In this document: positions 12,960-40,400 of the stretch, piece by piece
How the letters are laid out: every line of letters begins with the position of its first letter
Position numbering within the stretch: position 1 is the stretch's first letter
Assembly (NCBI GenBank): GCA_001586965.3
Contig: LUCW03002614.1
Location: 175,001-232,500, forward strand
Length of the DNA: 57,500 nt
Source of the DNA: Sphaeroforma sirkka
Taxonomy: Eukaryota > Opisthokonta > Ichthyosporea > Ichthyophonida
Reading direction: 5' to 3'
Notes under the pieces: generated by a model
What the model was told of the DNA's origin: nothing
Seen by the model: only the letters and a program-made list of their open reading frames with translations
Databases searched by the model: none
Translations under genes and position numbers: made by a program

Positions 12960-15900
12960 CTACCACGATTGGGACCTGCCTCCTCCTCCATACCCTTTAT
13001 AACTCTCATTCTGGCCCTGATATCTATTCCTCTGATATCCCCCAGCACCCCCACCCGATTGTCTGTTGTTGTACCCACCACTGCTACCGCCGTTCTGTCT
13101 GCCGTAGCTGCCACCACCGCCTCGACTGGAACCACCACCACCGTAACGGTTATAGCTACCTCCGCGACCACCGTAACGATTGTTGGATCCACCAAAGTGC
13201 TGCATCTGAGGATAGCAGCAGAGACGTGAGACGTATAGTATGAGACAAAACGTTCAATACACTTGGAACGGGCTGGGTCCCTGATGATTTAGGGCGTACA
13301 TCGGTAGATATAGGGGAATGAATCGATCTTGTAAAACCGCGACACATGAGCCATAATAGCATTGGCCGCTAGGTATATATATATATATATGTACGCGAAT
13401 TTAGTCTAGGTAATCTTTAGCGGTAATTATTGTGAGTTAACACAAAGATATTGTTTTAGTAGCCCAATAGCCACCACACCCACACAGCAACATTCATCTC
13501 GGGTCCAAGTTAGCACACCCATTTTCATGCATGTACACACAAACACACACATCCAGCCTCAACACTTACACTCACCTGTATCTTTAAATCCGGTATCTCC
13601 GTAGCCACCTCCAGCTTGCAACCACTGGGGCTATTCTTGAGCAACTGATTGGCTCGGTGAGCGGGCACATCGAAGATCACCTGCTTCATGTCTTTGGAGA
13701 TGACCGCGTCGTTCTCCGTTCGCGGATCGTTTAGGAAGCCGATGGCCTCGTCCTTGCTGCGGAAGGTACCCTCCAGCTTAGTACACGCAATGGACTGGGT
13801 GCCCTCGCGACAGTCCAGAAGCGATCGCACGTTGGCGGATTTGAAGCCGGCGGTGCACGCGAGCGCCTTGGCCAGTGCCAGCTCAGCCCCTACACGAATT
13901 AATATATTGATCAGGTCTTGCAAAACCCTAAAACAACCCAATCACCCACCCACAAACTACCGGTCCTCATTATTCGGCCACGGAAACACATACACCCACA
14001 CAAATGAACTAATTTAACGTACCTTCATTCTGAATCATCGATCGCGCAGCGTCTACAAAGTGCTCGCTGGCACTCTCACTCACAGAGTCCACCTGATGGC
14101 GAGCGTCTGAGATAGCGCTCTGAGCCAAGTCGTGGGGCTGCGCCGGGCCAACTCGGGCCATCTTGAAACCAGCCTTTTTCTCGTAGCTTAGAATCTGAAG
14201 GATACAAGGGATGCTGTGTATATGAGTTTCATACTACCAAGTGCAATGTCAATGTAGCCAAAATAAAATAAATAGGTGACTACCAGCTGCGCTATAAGTA
14301 GTCCGGTCACTAATAGTTTAATCGAACTCCAGGCAAACCACTGACCGATTCCATCTGGTAGCAGATGATTACACTATTTACATATTAATACTACAGTACA
14401 CACACCCCTGGACCTCCGGTTCGTCGGTCTTCGCTATTGTGAAGCATATACCGGGTTTGGTAGCGAACCCAGACAGAACCAATATCATACACCGGAAAGC
14501 AAACAAAACAACACAGGACTGACAAAGCAAAAGCACATCCAACCCATCAATATACATACGACGGCGAGAGATATATACACTCACTCACCTGACCCTCTGC
14601 TTCGTTGTTCTTAACAACAGTGATGCAGGTGCCATATTTTCCCGCGCGTCCAGTGCGGCCAGATCGGTGGATGTACGTCTCGAAACTCTTTGGTGGTTCA
14701 ACTTGGATCACCAACTCCACTTCAGGTACATCCAGACCACGAGCAGCGACATCAGTAGCAATTAGGTTCATGAAAGAACCTGTGACACGCGATTAAAATG
14801 ATGAAGACCGTCAGAATCCAACTATACACAGAGCACCTTGTACGGACAGATTTAAAGAGCGAAAAAATTCTAATTAATAACAGTGGCAACACACACAACC
14901 TGAAAGCACACAGCCCATAATTTGACCCAACAATTAGGTGTAAAACAGTTCATCGATACCAAACAGACTCAACAATTAGAATAAATGATGCAATACCTTT
15001 GCGGAACTGGTCCAAAGTGCGCGTTCGCTCGTGCTGCGCGATATCACCGTGCAGTGCCTTTGAGCCGGGGATGGCCAGGGCGAGCTCAGTGGCGTAGCTC
15101 TTGGTCTCAGTGAACACAATGACGCGGCCAGAGTTGTTGGTGGTTTTCTATAGCGAGACAGAAAAGGAAAGAAAGGGCCAGGTCAGTGCGGGCACACAAG
15201 GAGTCGGATAAGTGTACCACTGGCACGTGGTGTGTGGGGTGGTGCAGTAATTCACGTTGTTGCAAGGCAAGGCTTTACAAGAAGTCTCCAGGGTTTATAG
15301 CTCAGAATCACGTTCCTCAACAAGATTTGTTCTGTGCAGATCTTGGTATGTGTGTTGTCGTCGTCATTTAAACCCTGGAGGAGCGGGTGCTGCACCACTT
15401 TGATAAAAGACACCACGCACACTCGCATCACAGCAAGTAGCTACACAAAACTAAAAAATAGCAAGCAGTCATCCTAGCGAACGCATCAGCACAGTCCAAC
15501 ATCTTTCCGTATATATATTTGTCTTGTATAAACCTACAAAAATCCTGACATCCATATTGTTTCCTGCTTTCAAAACTATCATACCTTGATCACATCTGCC
15601 AATACATCAGGGAGACTGCACGATCGGTTGACCTTCAGGTATTGGTGGGTTACCGTCTCAGATGTCTTCTGCTCTCCAGCGCCAATCAGATCCACCAGAA
15701 CTCGGTCAGCTTTCAGATACGCACCAACCGTCTTGCGAATGAAAGAGGGCAAGGTGGCCGAGAATAGACACATCTGTGTGTCTTCGTTCACGGACTTGAC
15801 ATGACCAATGATGGCACTCAACTCCTTCTCAAAACCAATATCCAGCATGGAATCAGCCTCGTCCAAGACTAATAGTTCGATCTCATCCAGGCGTACGTTG

Positions 15901-18613
15901 CCTCGGTTCACCATGTCTACCAAGCGGCCTACAAGGAGCGTATAGACAATTACAGAAATTAAATATACACGTCTAAATGAAAGCGACTGCACGGATAGAC
16001 ATGGCAATACTTCCTGCAATGTATTATATATATATAGTGTAACAGGAGATTTAAACAAATAATACTATCCGACTGCCACGGTCACAAGGACTAGACAATA
16101 TCACGAGAAAAGGAAGAACTAGGCGAATCTCTCCAAATATCAAACATCATAGAGCCTCAAGGTACAGTTTACAGCACATTGGCTATGTATACGTCTTTCG
16201 ACACAGGACGGAGCTAAGACATACCAGGAGTGGCTACAAGCACGTCGAGACCCTGAGAAATAGCACGTTGCTGCACTTCGTACGAAGCTCCACCAAATAT
16301 ACACGTAGACGACAATCTGGGGGAGATCTTCTCAATTTCTTTGTGCACCTGAATAATAAGGAAAAAAAAAAAGAGCGTTCGAGTGAGAACACTATACAGA
16401 TGGGGAAATCCCACCTTACAAGACAAGACTCTTGGCAAACCTACATACAGCGAAAGCGAGAAGACGATCAAACCAAGCGATATTGCATCCAAACCGCCAC
16501 AGTGGCGCAAATGACCACGGACCGTGTGAGGAACCGCACAAACACATTTTTTTGGGTCACAGTTTAAAACTGTGAACAACCCTATGTGTTGTATACATCT
16601 CATACCTGCATGGCAAGTTCACGGGTGGGCGCAAGGACCAGCGACACGGGGCTGCGACCTCTGGCCCTGCCTCGGTTCATGGAGGTGATCTTCTCGACAA
16701 TGGGCACGGCAAAGGCAAGCGTCTTGCCGGTGCCAGTTCCTAAGGAGAGTTGATTGAGCAAGGACGGGTGAACTCGCAGTTTCTGAGGGGTTGTATTGGA
16801 CTGGACTGTAGCGATGCATATGCTACGGCGGCAATTGCTGGCCAGTGCATATAACCACAAACAGAATATATTAATAAAACAACCTTATCATCGATCGATA
16901 AGCAAAACGCATTCACAGAATGTACACGAGGCTGTATGAGAACGTACACTACGAAAATTATAGCCATTGATAGTGACAAACGGTTGACGTACGTGCACGT
17001 GCGATGACATCCTTGCCCGCGATCAGATGCTTGAAGCACGACGTCTGGATGGGGAAGAGCTCGTTGATGCCCATTCGCTTTAGGGCTGTAGAGTGTATTG
17101 CAACGAGAACAGTCATTAGTCGAGTGTCCAGAGGAAGTGTTCATATCGACTTAAACAGGCCAGCGGTACAGTAGACAAACGAAGCGAGATGTAGAATGCC
17201 ATTAGTGCGCCTGCACACACAACACAGAATATGAGGATTATGTATCAGTGTACACGGCCCACAGATTAAAATAACAATAAAAATGGCGGTGCACACATAC
17301 TTTAATGACAAAGAAGGTGGACACAGTGAACTGCTTTTGCTTATCCGATCTACACAGCCACTGGAACGACATACTATTTGCATCTGGTTTGACCTGACGT
17401 GAGATCAAGTCTCTCCAAACCCATGACAAGATCCATGCAGAACAACACCGTACGGCGAGTATGTTACCACCATGCTTCATTTTACCACATCATCCCATAC
17501 TCTCGGTATACCACAAAAGTGCTTATGGGTGATAGTAGAGAATCCAGAGCCACCAGCACTTTCTATCACGCAGGATCTCGACTCTCTGTCCCAAGCGACA
17601 GTAAAACATGCACATCTAGACTCAAACATACACACGCGATGAACAATAAGTACATCCACAAAAGCACCGTACCGATAGCACAACCATATAACACCACACA
17701 GCCATAGCGACAGTGACACTTGGAACATACACGAGATGGTGTCAGCGGATAGATTGATGCCATCCTGGTCCAAATCATCGAGCTTCCTCGTGGCATTCTC
17801 GTCTTTGTGATCGACCTTTACAACGGTAGTCTCGTGCTCGCTGAAATCATCTGTCGTATCGCGTGAGATCATATACCAAGCACATCAGTTCTCAATACTC
17901 AACCTACTTCGACATATAATCAAGGCTAAGTCAAGGTTTTGGTCACTTCGCGGCCATTCTATGGCTAGGGCGTGCCTTCACTGATGCTAATATAAGCTGA
18001 TATAGTACCACCAACATTCTGAAGCTACCGCGTTGCACGCCACTATTTTTGTTAACAAGCCGGCTGAATTGAAATGATATCAGATACTCGCAATAGACAA
18101 CCGGATAAGGCATCCAGTAGACAAAGGTCACGCCTCGCGCGGGATATTAATATATGAAAAATCGGTATGTGAAGTATATAGACTAACTTCTATGCATCAC
18201 AATCTCGATTTCCTCGATAAAATTGGCTCTGTACTGATCTTGGGTTGTTCGTTAAAGGTAGTACGGTACTATGCTGCCACCATTTACGCACGTTTTCTAC
18301 CGCTGTGGGTTGCTGAGAAGAAGAGCGCCGTCCCCTACATTACATTAGAGTGACTATATACATACACATGAAATGTACATGTATAAATTAATACACAGAT
18401 ATATGTAAAATACCATAGTACAAACAAAGAGTTCACACAACCAAAAGACAAACACCGTGTAATCTACACATAACGGCACAGAGTAGACCTACTTACCGTT
18501 CAAGGCGGCCTGGGATAAGTAGCGCTTGCATGACGAAACACTACCAGCCTTTAAGGCGTTGTATGACGTCCACGCGGCTCTTGGGCCACCTGCCGCTAAC
18601 ACGCCTTGCGCGC
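12960..18613 (-). CDS. DEAD-box RNA helicase with GUCT domain and RGG tail (12 exons recognised, 5' end missing)
   Basis: An ATP-dependent RNA helicase of the DDX21/DDX50 and plant RH3/PMH family. Exons from 5': 18613-18497, 18302-18201, 17850-17731, 17085-16993, 16739-16606, 16348-16225, 15928-15585, 15147-14997, 14779-14589, 14194-14023, 13889-13576 and 13205-12960. All phases agree, giving 702 codons including the stop. Motifs in order: Q motif (GINELFPIQ), I (ARTGTGKT), Ia (APTRELA), GG, TPG, II (VLDEADSML), III (SAT), IV (VIVFTETKS), V ([10 protein letters not shown]) and VI ([10 protein letters not shown]). A GUCT domain follows (exon 13889-13576, ending [15 protein letters not shown]...[11 protein letters not shown]), then a Gly/Arg/Tyr-rich RGG tail for RNA binding. 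The first recognised exon is rich in Arg, Ala, Ser and Lys with little acid, like a mitochondrial presequence, so a mitochondrial rather than nucleolar role is possible. The first two exon joins and the start codon are uncertain. Confidence 0.93.
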
Positions 18614-21591
18614 CTATAACGAGTAGAAGAGTCGTTCAAATTAGGGGAGATATACTTGAAGGCAGCGGTACGTACATCTTCATCGACCAATGTAACCCCT
18701 CGTAGACATGAGCAATTGCTAGTATAGATAAATTCTCACAACCGTAAATTCTTTCTAAATATACTTGTTGGAACCTATTCTTGAAGATGATCTTGATATC
18801 GCTCACATATGTGTATAAACACATGCATATGGATATATATATATATATATATCGTGAAACAGACGACTAAAGACCCATGGATACACATGTATAAACTTCA
18901 TGATTTGTTACGAGACGAACCTACCATACTGCACATACATAACTCGCAAAGTCCTAGGGTAAAAAAAGTATAGCGTCAACGATCGCATACCGCAACGTAT
19001 GTATCACAACATACTATCATGTGTCGAACGAAGGTTGGCGTCACAATAGTGGTGCCTGTTAAGGCCTCACAAACATCCTACTTATTCATGCGTGCAACAT
19101 ACAAAGCATGAACGGGATTGCTAATCGCCTCGTTAAAACCCATTGCATGACGCTGAATGATAAGTTGCACTTCGTGCGTACATAACCACACTAAAACATG
19201 CATACTTACGTCGAGCAATTGAGAATAGCATATTGTGTACTTCGAATCGTCTTAACCAAACGTTCTACTTATTGTACTGTGTGACAGCTCATGTACATGC
19301 GGCTACTTTTCACCATTTTTCACCTTCTGTTTACCCGTAGTCAAACAGAGCACCACATGACAGCTTCTTTCAAAAAAATAAATATTGACATGCGTTCGAA
19401 TCATCGAATGTATAGAAGCAATGTCATCAATATTTTTAGTAATAAAACGAAACGTGTACGGAATAAGCTGGTACAATTTGCACTATGGACAATTAAAAAG
19501 AATGAGTATTGACTGGACTGACATTTAGTTCAAAACCCTAAAACCAAGAAACCCAAATACTGCAGTATTTGGGTTTCAAATATTGTAAATATACATTAAA
19601 AAGTTTTTATTGGTGGGCAAATCATAGCCTTCTTCTGAAAAAAGAACATGTGTTTTTTTTTAAATAGTACAGAGGGGGTTTTTAGGGTTTAGGGTTTATA
19701 AAAAAAACAATAAAAACAAATACATAGTCGGAAGACTTGCAGCTGGAATTTAAAAATCCCCATGTATTTGTATCGACAAATGCTCCGATTCCTCCGAACA
19801 TGGACCTATTTATGTATTTATAATTATAGCGGCTAATACATAGCGGCAATAATAGGGCCATCACGATGAGTTATAGCCAAGTAGCTAACTGATAAAACTA
19901 AGTCCACATAAATACGTTCCAACGAAAAACGTATCTATTGATAAATACGACAATACGCAAGGTAAGTATTTAGGATAAGGATGAAGCTATCAGTTCGCTC
20001 GGCAAGCAACCTGCTTGCGATAGGGGTGGAATGAAATTTGTACAAGCGATCGCAGACTACAGATTTTTTTTACGTTTGGTCTGTATGAACAGGATGACAC
20101 AGCTGGTGCTTGGACATCGAAGGCACAGACGCATGGTTTACTTCGAACAAGGTGTACTTTTTCCTGAATAACAACTTTATTCAAATTTAACTATAGGAAG
20201 CTCAAATATAAATCGTGACAGTGTCGAGCTGGTGATTTGCCATGAGAATAAAGTTGCAGTGTATGAAACTCTCAGAGTCAGGCTCTAACCAACACAGCCA
20301 TTGTAGACAGTGTAGCCACCTTTTGGTATGAGGTTGAAATCTTAGTAAGCTTCGCTTTAGTATTAGCATGTCAGCGTTAGACTCTTCTAAACGGCATCTA
20401 TGGGGTTTACGTGTATTCCCCTCTATATAGGCGCTATTGTACAAACCATCATATATTTGCTTAGTGTATTTTGTTCCGTCATGAGCAGTCAATCACCAGA
20501 CATCGTGCTCAAGTGTTGGTGTGAACTGCAATACAGTCAGTCGCAGACCGCATGCGATATAAATATTCCCGTATATAGTCCTTTGTCCGTATGCACACGA
20601 TACGGCGCCCAGTCTGTGCTTAGGCACAAATGCCCGGAACATGGTGAAACTACAGTGCGGGTCGACCTGAGACTGTATTATGGTGTTTCGCTAGTCCTGC
20701 GCATTCCAGGCTAACAGACGTATGCTATACTGTGGCATAGTAGATAGCTCATACGCGAGCGTCTACTAAGGAGCTGGGATTTAGTAAGACAGTTGATGCC
20801 AGGCTCATAAAGTATATCCAGCTCTATCAGGCCGCTTAGAATGTCGGATACAGCCTTGCATACACTTCCAGGCGACTCTTATAGTCATTTATTATACGGG
20901 CACCACCTCAGCTGCTCACGTCCATTGATGTATTTATAGTTTCTGGTATACGTTTTACAATCCAGAATTCGCAGACAAACGCCTTGCGCACACCCGTCTT
21001 TTCCTTATAGGCTACTGTGGGGGAACTTATGCTACCGGGACTTGAAGCTACTGTTAGAGATTATATTGAATAAACTGCCACCCCGAGAGCTGCGTAGGAA
21101 GAGAAGCATGGGTCATGATAAGTATTTGGGTGGTATGTAGTAGTAGTGGTACTGGCACATTGCATGTGCATAGTTAGCACTGAGCATGAAGTTGCTCGTG
21201 TTGGTTAACTGTGAGAGGGGTTGTAGCAAACGCGGCACGCACCGTTGCAGTAAGGCACACGCACGCGAGACCTTACAACAGGAAAGCAACTCCATAGGCA
21301 CTCATAAAGGGACGACATATCTCTTAACACACGTGCAAGGAACTCAAAACCCGACAGCAGGTGCGTTCTACGCCAGTCTAGGGGTGTGAATGCGTCGATT
21401 GAGCAAAACACACACCCGAGTGACAGAAACAGCACACACAGCAACACATGTTATAGTCGACCCATCCCACGGTAACCATGGTCACGTACGAATAGCCGTT
21501 TCGCATACAATGGGGCAAACCACCAGGGGGTTGCTTGGTCGACTGATAATGGTAGACGAGTTGGGGATCTAGACAATGAGCACAAACATAC
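18614..21591. other. Region between helicase 5' end and claspin 3' end
   Basis: About 3 kb between two minus-strand genes. The helicase start codon and promoter and the last claspin exon should lie here but were not resolved. The region holds a perfect 30-bp palindrome (19548-19577) and telomere-like motifs on both sides of it (about 19532 and 19676). An open frame at 20400-20714 (+, 104 codons, Cys-rich) lacks any recognisable similarity and is not called as a gene. Confidence 0.55.
19548..19577. repeat. Perfect 30-bp palindrome
   Basis: The 15-base arm GAAACCCAAATACTG is followed at once by its exact reverse complement, with no spacer and no mismatch. The symmetry stops at both outer bases. 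It is AT-rich and not part of a coding region. Confidence 0.95.
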
Positions 21592-37402
<15,811 letters not shown>

Positions 37403-40400
37403 ATGTCGCATACCAATTCATCCAGTTACTTTCGGCCCAAAAATCCGAACGAGGCAGATCCATTTGCTTCCTTTACTTCTCAAAATGGACAAAGTGATAG
37501 CAGTAGCAGTTACCCACAGACTGCAAATAGCATGTTCGCACCGGCATCTGCACCCGCGGCTACAGCGAACACTAGCAGCTATGATACTAGTGATAACGCG
37601 GGAGGGGAGGGTTATCCTGCGTACAGCCGTGTCCTCAATAACACTAGCAGTATGTTTGGCTCAACCAATACCAATGTCAGTAGTGGTTCCACCATGGTAC
37701 AGCAACCAGACCATAGCGTTGCCCAACAGCAACAACAACAAACACCACCACCACCAAAACAGACAGCACAAACACAACCCATCAACCCATCACCATCAAC
37801 GCAACGGAAGGGCATGAACTTAAGAGCAGCGATGCAACGCAATACATCCACGCCCACAGGTTCAGTACTACAGGGCCCGCCCAAAGCGTCCCCTACGGAC
37901 AGTTGGCATCAGCTACCCCCCTCCGCTCCCAAACCCCAATCTCCTGCAAACAAATCTAGATCAGTTAACACACATGCATCCAATTTTGTATATGGCGGTA
38001 TGAGTGGGAACGCAGATGGCACACTACCCAATGTATTTGTGCCTCAGCAATCGCAGTGCATACAGCAGACACAAGCACAGCCACAGACGGCACAAGGTAT
38101 GTTCGGTGGCCCACCACCTGTCAGTAATCCGAATTCATTTTCAGCGCAAGAAAATATTTATAACCAGACCAGTGCTCTGGGTACAGGGAGTGAATCCTTT
38201 TTTCAGGCCTCGCACACAGGTGTTACACCGGCAGTTACAAACAATAGTAGCAGCATGTTCGGTAATGCAGGTGCGGATAGCGAAAATGTCAGTGGTGGTG
38301 GTGGAGGATCATTTTTCGATAGCTTCAGTAAACAACTACCTGCAAATGTAGTTAACGGGGAAACTGATAGCCCCACGGATACGAATATTGGCGGGGACAA
38401 TATACTAAACAGTAGCAGCCTCGATCAAACGAGTGTGCAAGGGCACATGGGTAATCAGGAACCAGCGATCAGTCAGGCACCCGTATCGACGGATTACTCG
38501 AGACCAGAGGCGGTTGCAGGTGGACACCCGGCTACGTCGGAAGCCACGCCGGAGAAGGATAGTGGAAGTGGGAATGATGAAGTTGGGGATATGAATAGGC
38601 ATCTGAGTATGCAATCCGTAGATACAGTCTTTAGTGATGACGGGGATGATGATGATGATGACGACGATGATAGCGATGAAATGACAGCTGTCGTTGGGAA
38701 AAGCCCGATGATGCCGTTTATGCAACCTAATACACCTACTGAAGTCGTTAGAAGCATCGGTGAGACCAATGTTGCTGACAACGAGAATAGGACGACAAAA
38801 CAGGAGTCTAGCACACCAAACGCCCCTCTTTTTGACTCAACCAAAGTCGCAGCAAGACTTTTTAGCTCGGGTGCCCCTGCAGCGTCCGCTCAGGGAGATT
38901 TAGCCCAGGACATATCTGGCAGCTCAGGCACTATAACAGAGAACAACCCGTCTGCAGCATCAATATTCCGGACATCTGGATCTCCACCACCGATAGCTTC
39001 GGGAGGGCTATTTAATAGCGAAGTAGACACTGACTATTCCGGCTCTCAAGCAGCAGAAGAAGAGTCAACGAGTGTATCTCCAGCCGCAGACGTGTGCCGG
39101 GAGACTAGCCGACAGTCCACAGCAACAAGCATAGGGAGTACACCATCAGATACAGAGGCAACAGCCTCAGCTGCGTCGATGTTCAATACACCCAGTGCGG
39201 GTGGGTACTTCACCTCGGCGCCCCCACCGTTTGCCACAGATCCTCAACAATCGCAGTGCGACGCGCCCTCCATCGGTCAACCCGCTCCGAATCAACCTGT
39301 GTACAATATCGGACAATTAGGCGCAAATCAGTCGCAAGAGACTAGTCGGCAAACTTCGGATGCGAGCATGGGTTCACATGCACCTACCGCTTCTTCTATG
39401 TTTGGTGCGCCCCCACCGCCTATGGCAAGCGCTGTCTTTGCTTCTGGGCCATCTGGGGCGGTACCAGAATCAGAATTAGAACAAACAGGTACCGATAACA
39501 GCGCGTTTAATTACAGCCAATCAGAACAGGCCAATGTTCAGGATGCGGAATTTATTGGAGACAGCTTGCGTGAATTACCAAATCCAGAGAAAAGTGTGGC
39601 TACACAGGCTGCGACGACCAACCTCACCGAAAAGCAACCGTTGCAAGCAGATTTGGGAACCGAGTACCAACCTGACACTGGATCGGCAGTCAGTGAACAG
39701 AGTTCATCGATGTCAATGTTTGGGGCACTTCCAACCTCGAACGCACACGACTCTTCCGGCAGTGCACTCCCTGCCGCCCTGAATTCGTGTGATCTGTCCA
39801 ATGAACAGGCTGAAGCGTCTGTAGGTACAATATATCCTTCGTCACCTCCGGTGACAGCGCAAAGTTTTCCACCTACTGTGGATACTGCACTTAGCACAGA
39901 CCAGCCCTCGGAGGTGCCTGAGCCACCTCAGCCGCCATTTACAGTGCATGCGCAGCCAGATTCTGCACACGCTGCCGTAGAAGACGACGTATCCTCAACA
40001 TATACGAATCACCCAACAGCCTCGGGGCTATTTGGAGCGCCTCCATCGAACAGGGACAGTGGGGTTGTTCTCAGGTGCACATCCATCTGTATCCGAACCA
40101 GTAGCCCAACAACCCGCTGTACAGGAGCAGGCGTGGCCAATCGCAACAAGTGAGTCACCTTCTGAACAACACTCAATATCAGCATCACACATGTTCAGCG
40201 CGGGCCAATCAACAGGCACGAGCGGCATGTTGATTTCCGGTACCAATTCCGGTACCACTTTAGGTGCACCATCAATGGGTCCTCCCCCCACGCAACAAGA
40301 AACCAGTGGAACGCAATCACACCCTGCCGAGACTAGCAGCAGAGACCACAATCAGTTTTTGGCGTTGCATATGATCAGCTCGCAACCCTCACCTTCAGCT

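Noticed and set aside
12815-13243. Plus-strand frames of 136-142 codons
   Set aside because: Antisense to the RGG-tail exon of the helicase; they are its complement.
17238-17383. Possible extra helicase exon (Lys/Gln-rich frame)
   Set aside because: The exons at 17850-17731 and 17085-16993 join in phase into the conserved Q-motif region without it.
20400-20714. 104-codon Cys-containing plus-strand frame
   Set aside because: It could be an exon of something unknown, but there is no similarity or partner exon, so it is not called.
21378-21591. Read-through extension of the last recognised claspin exon
   Set aside because: A good GTATGT donor lies at the exon end and the extension is Cys-rich and unlike claspin. 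A further exon downstream is more likely, though it was not found.
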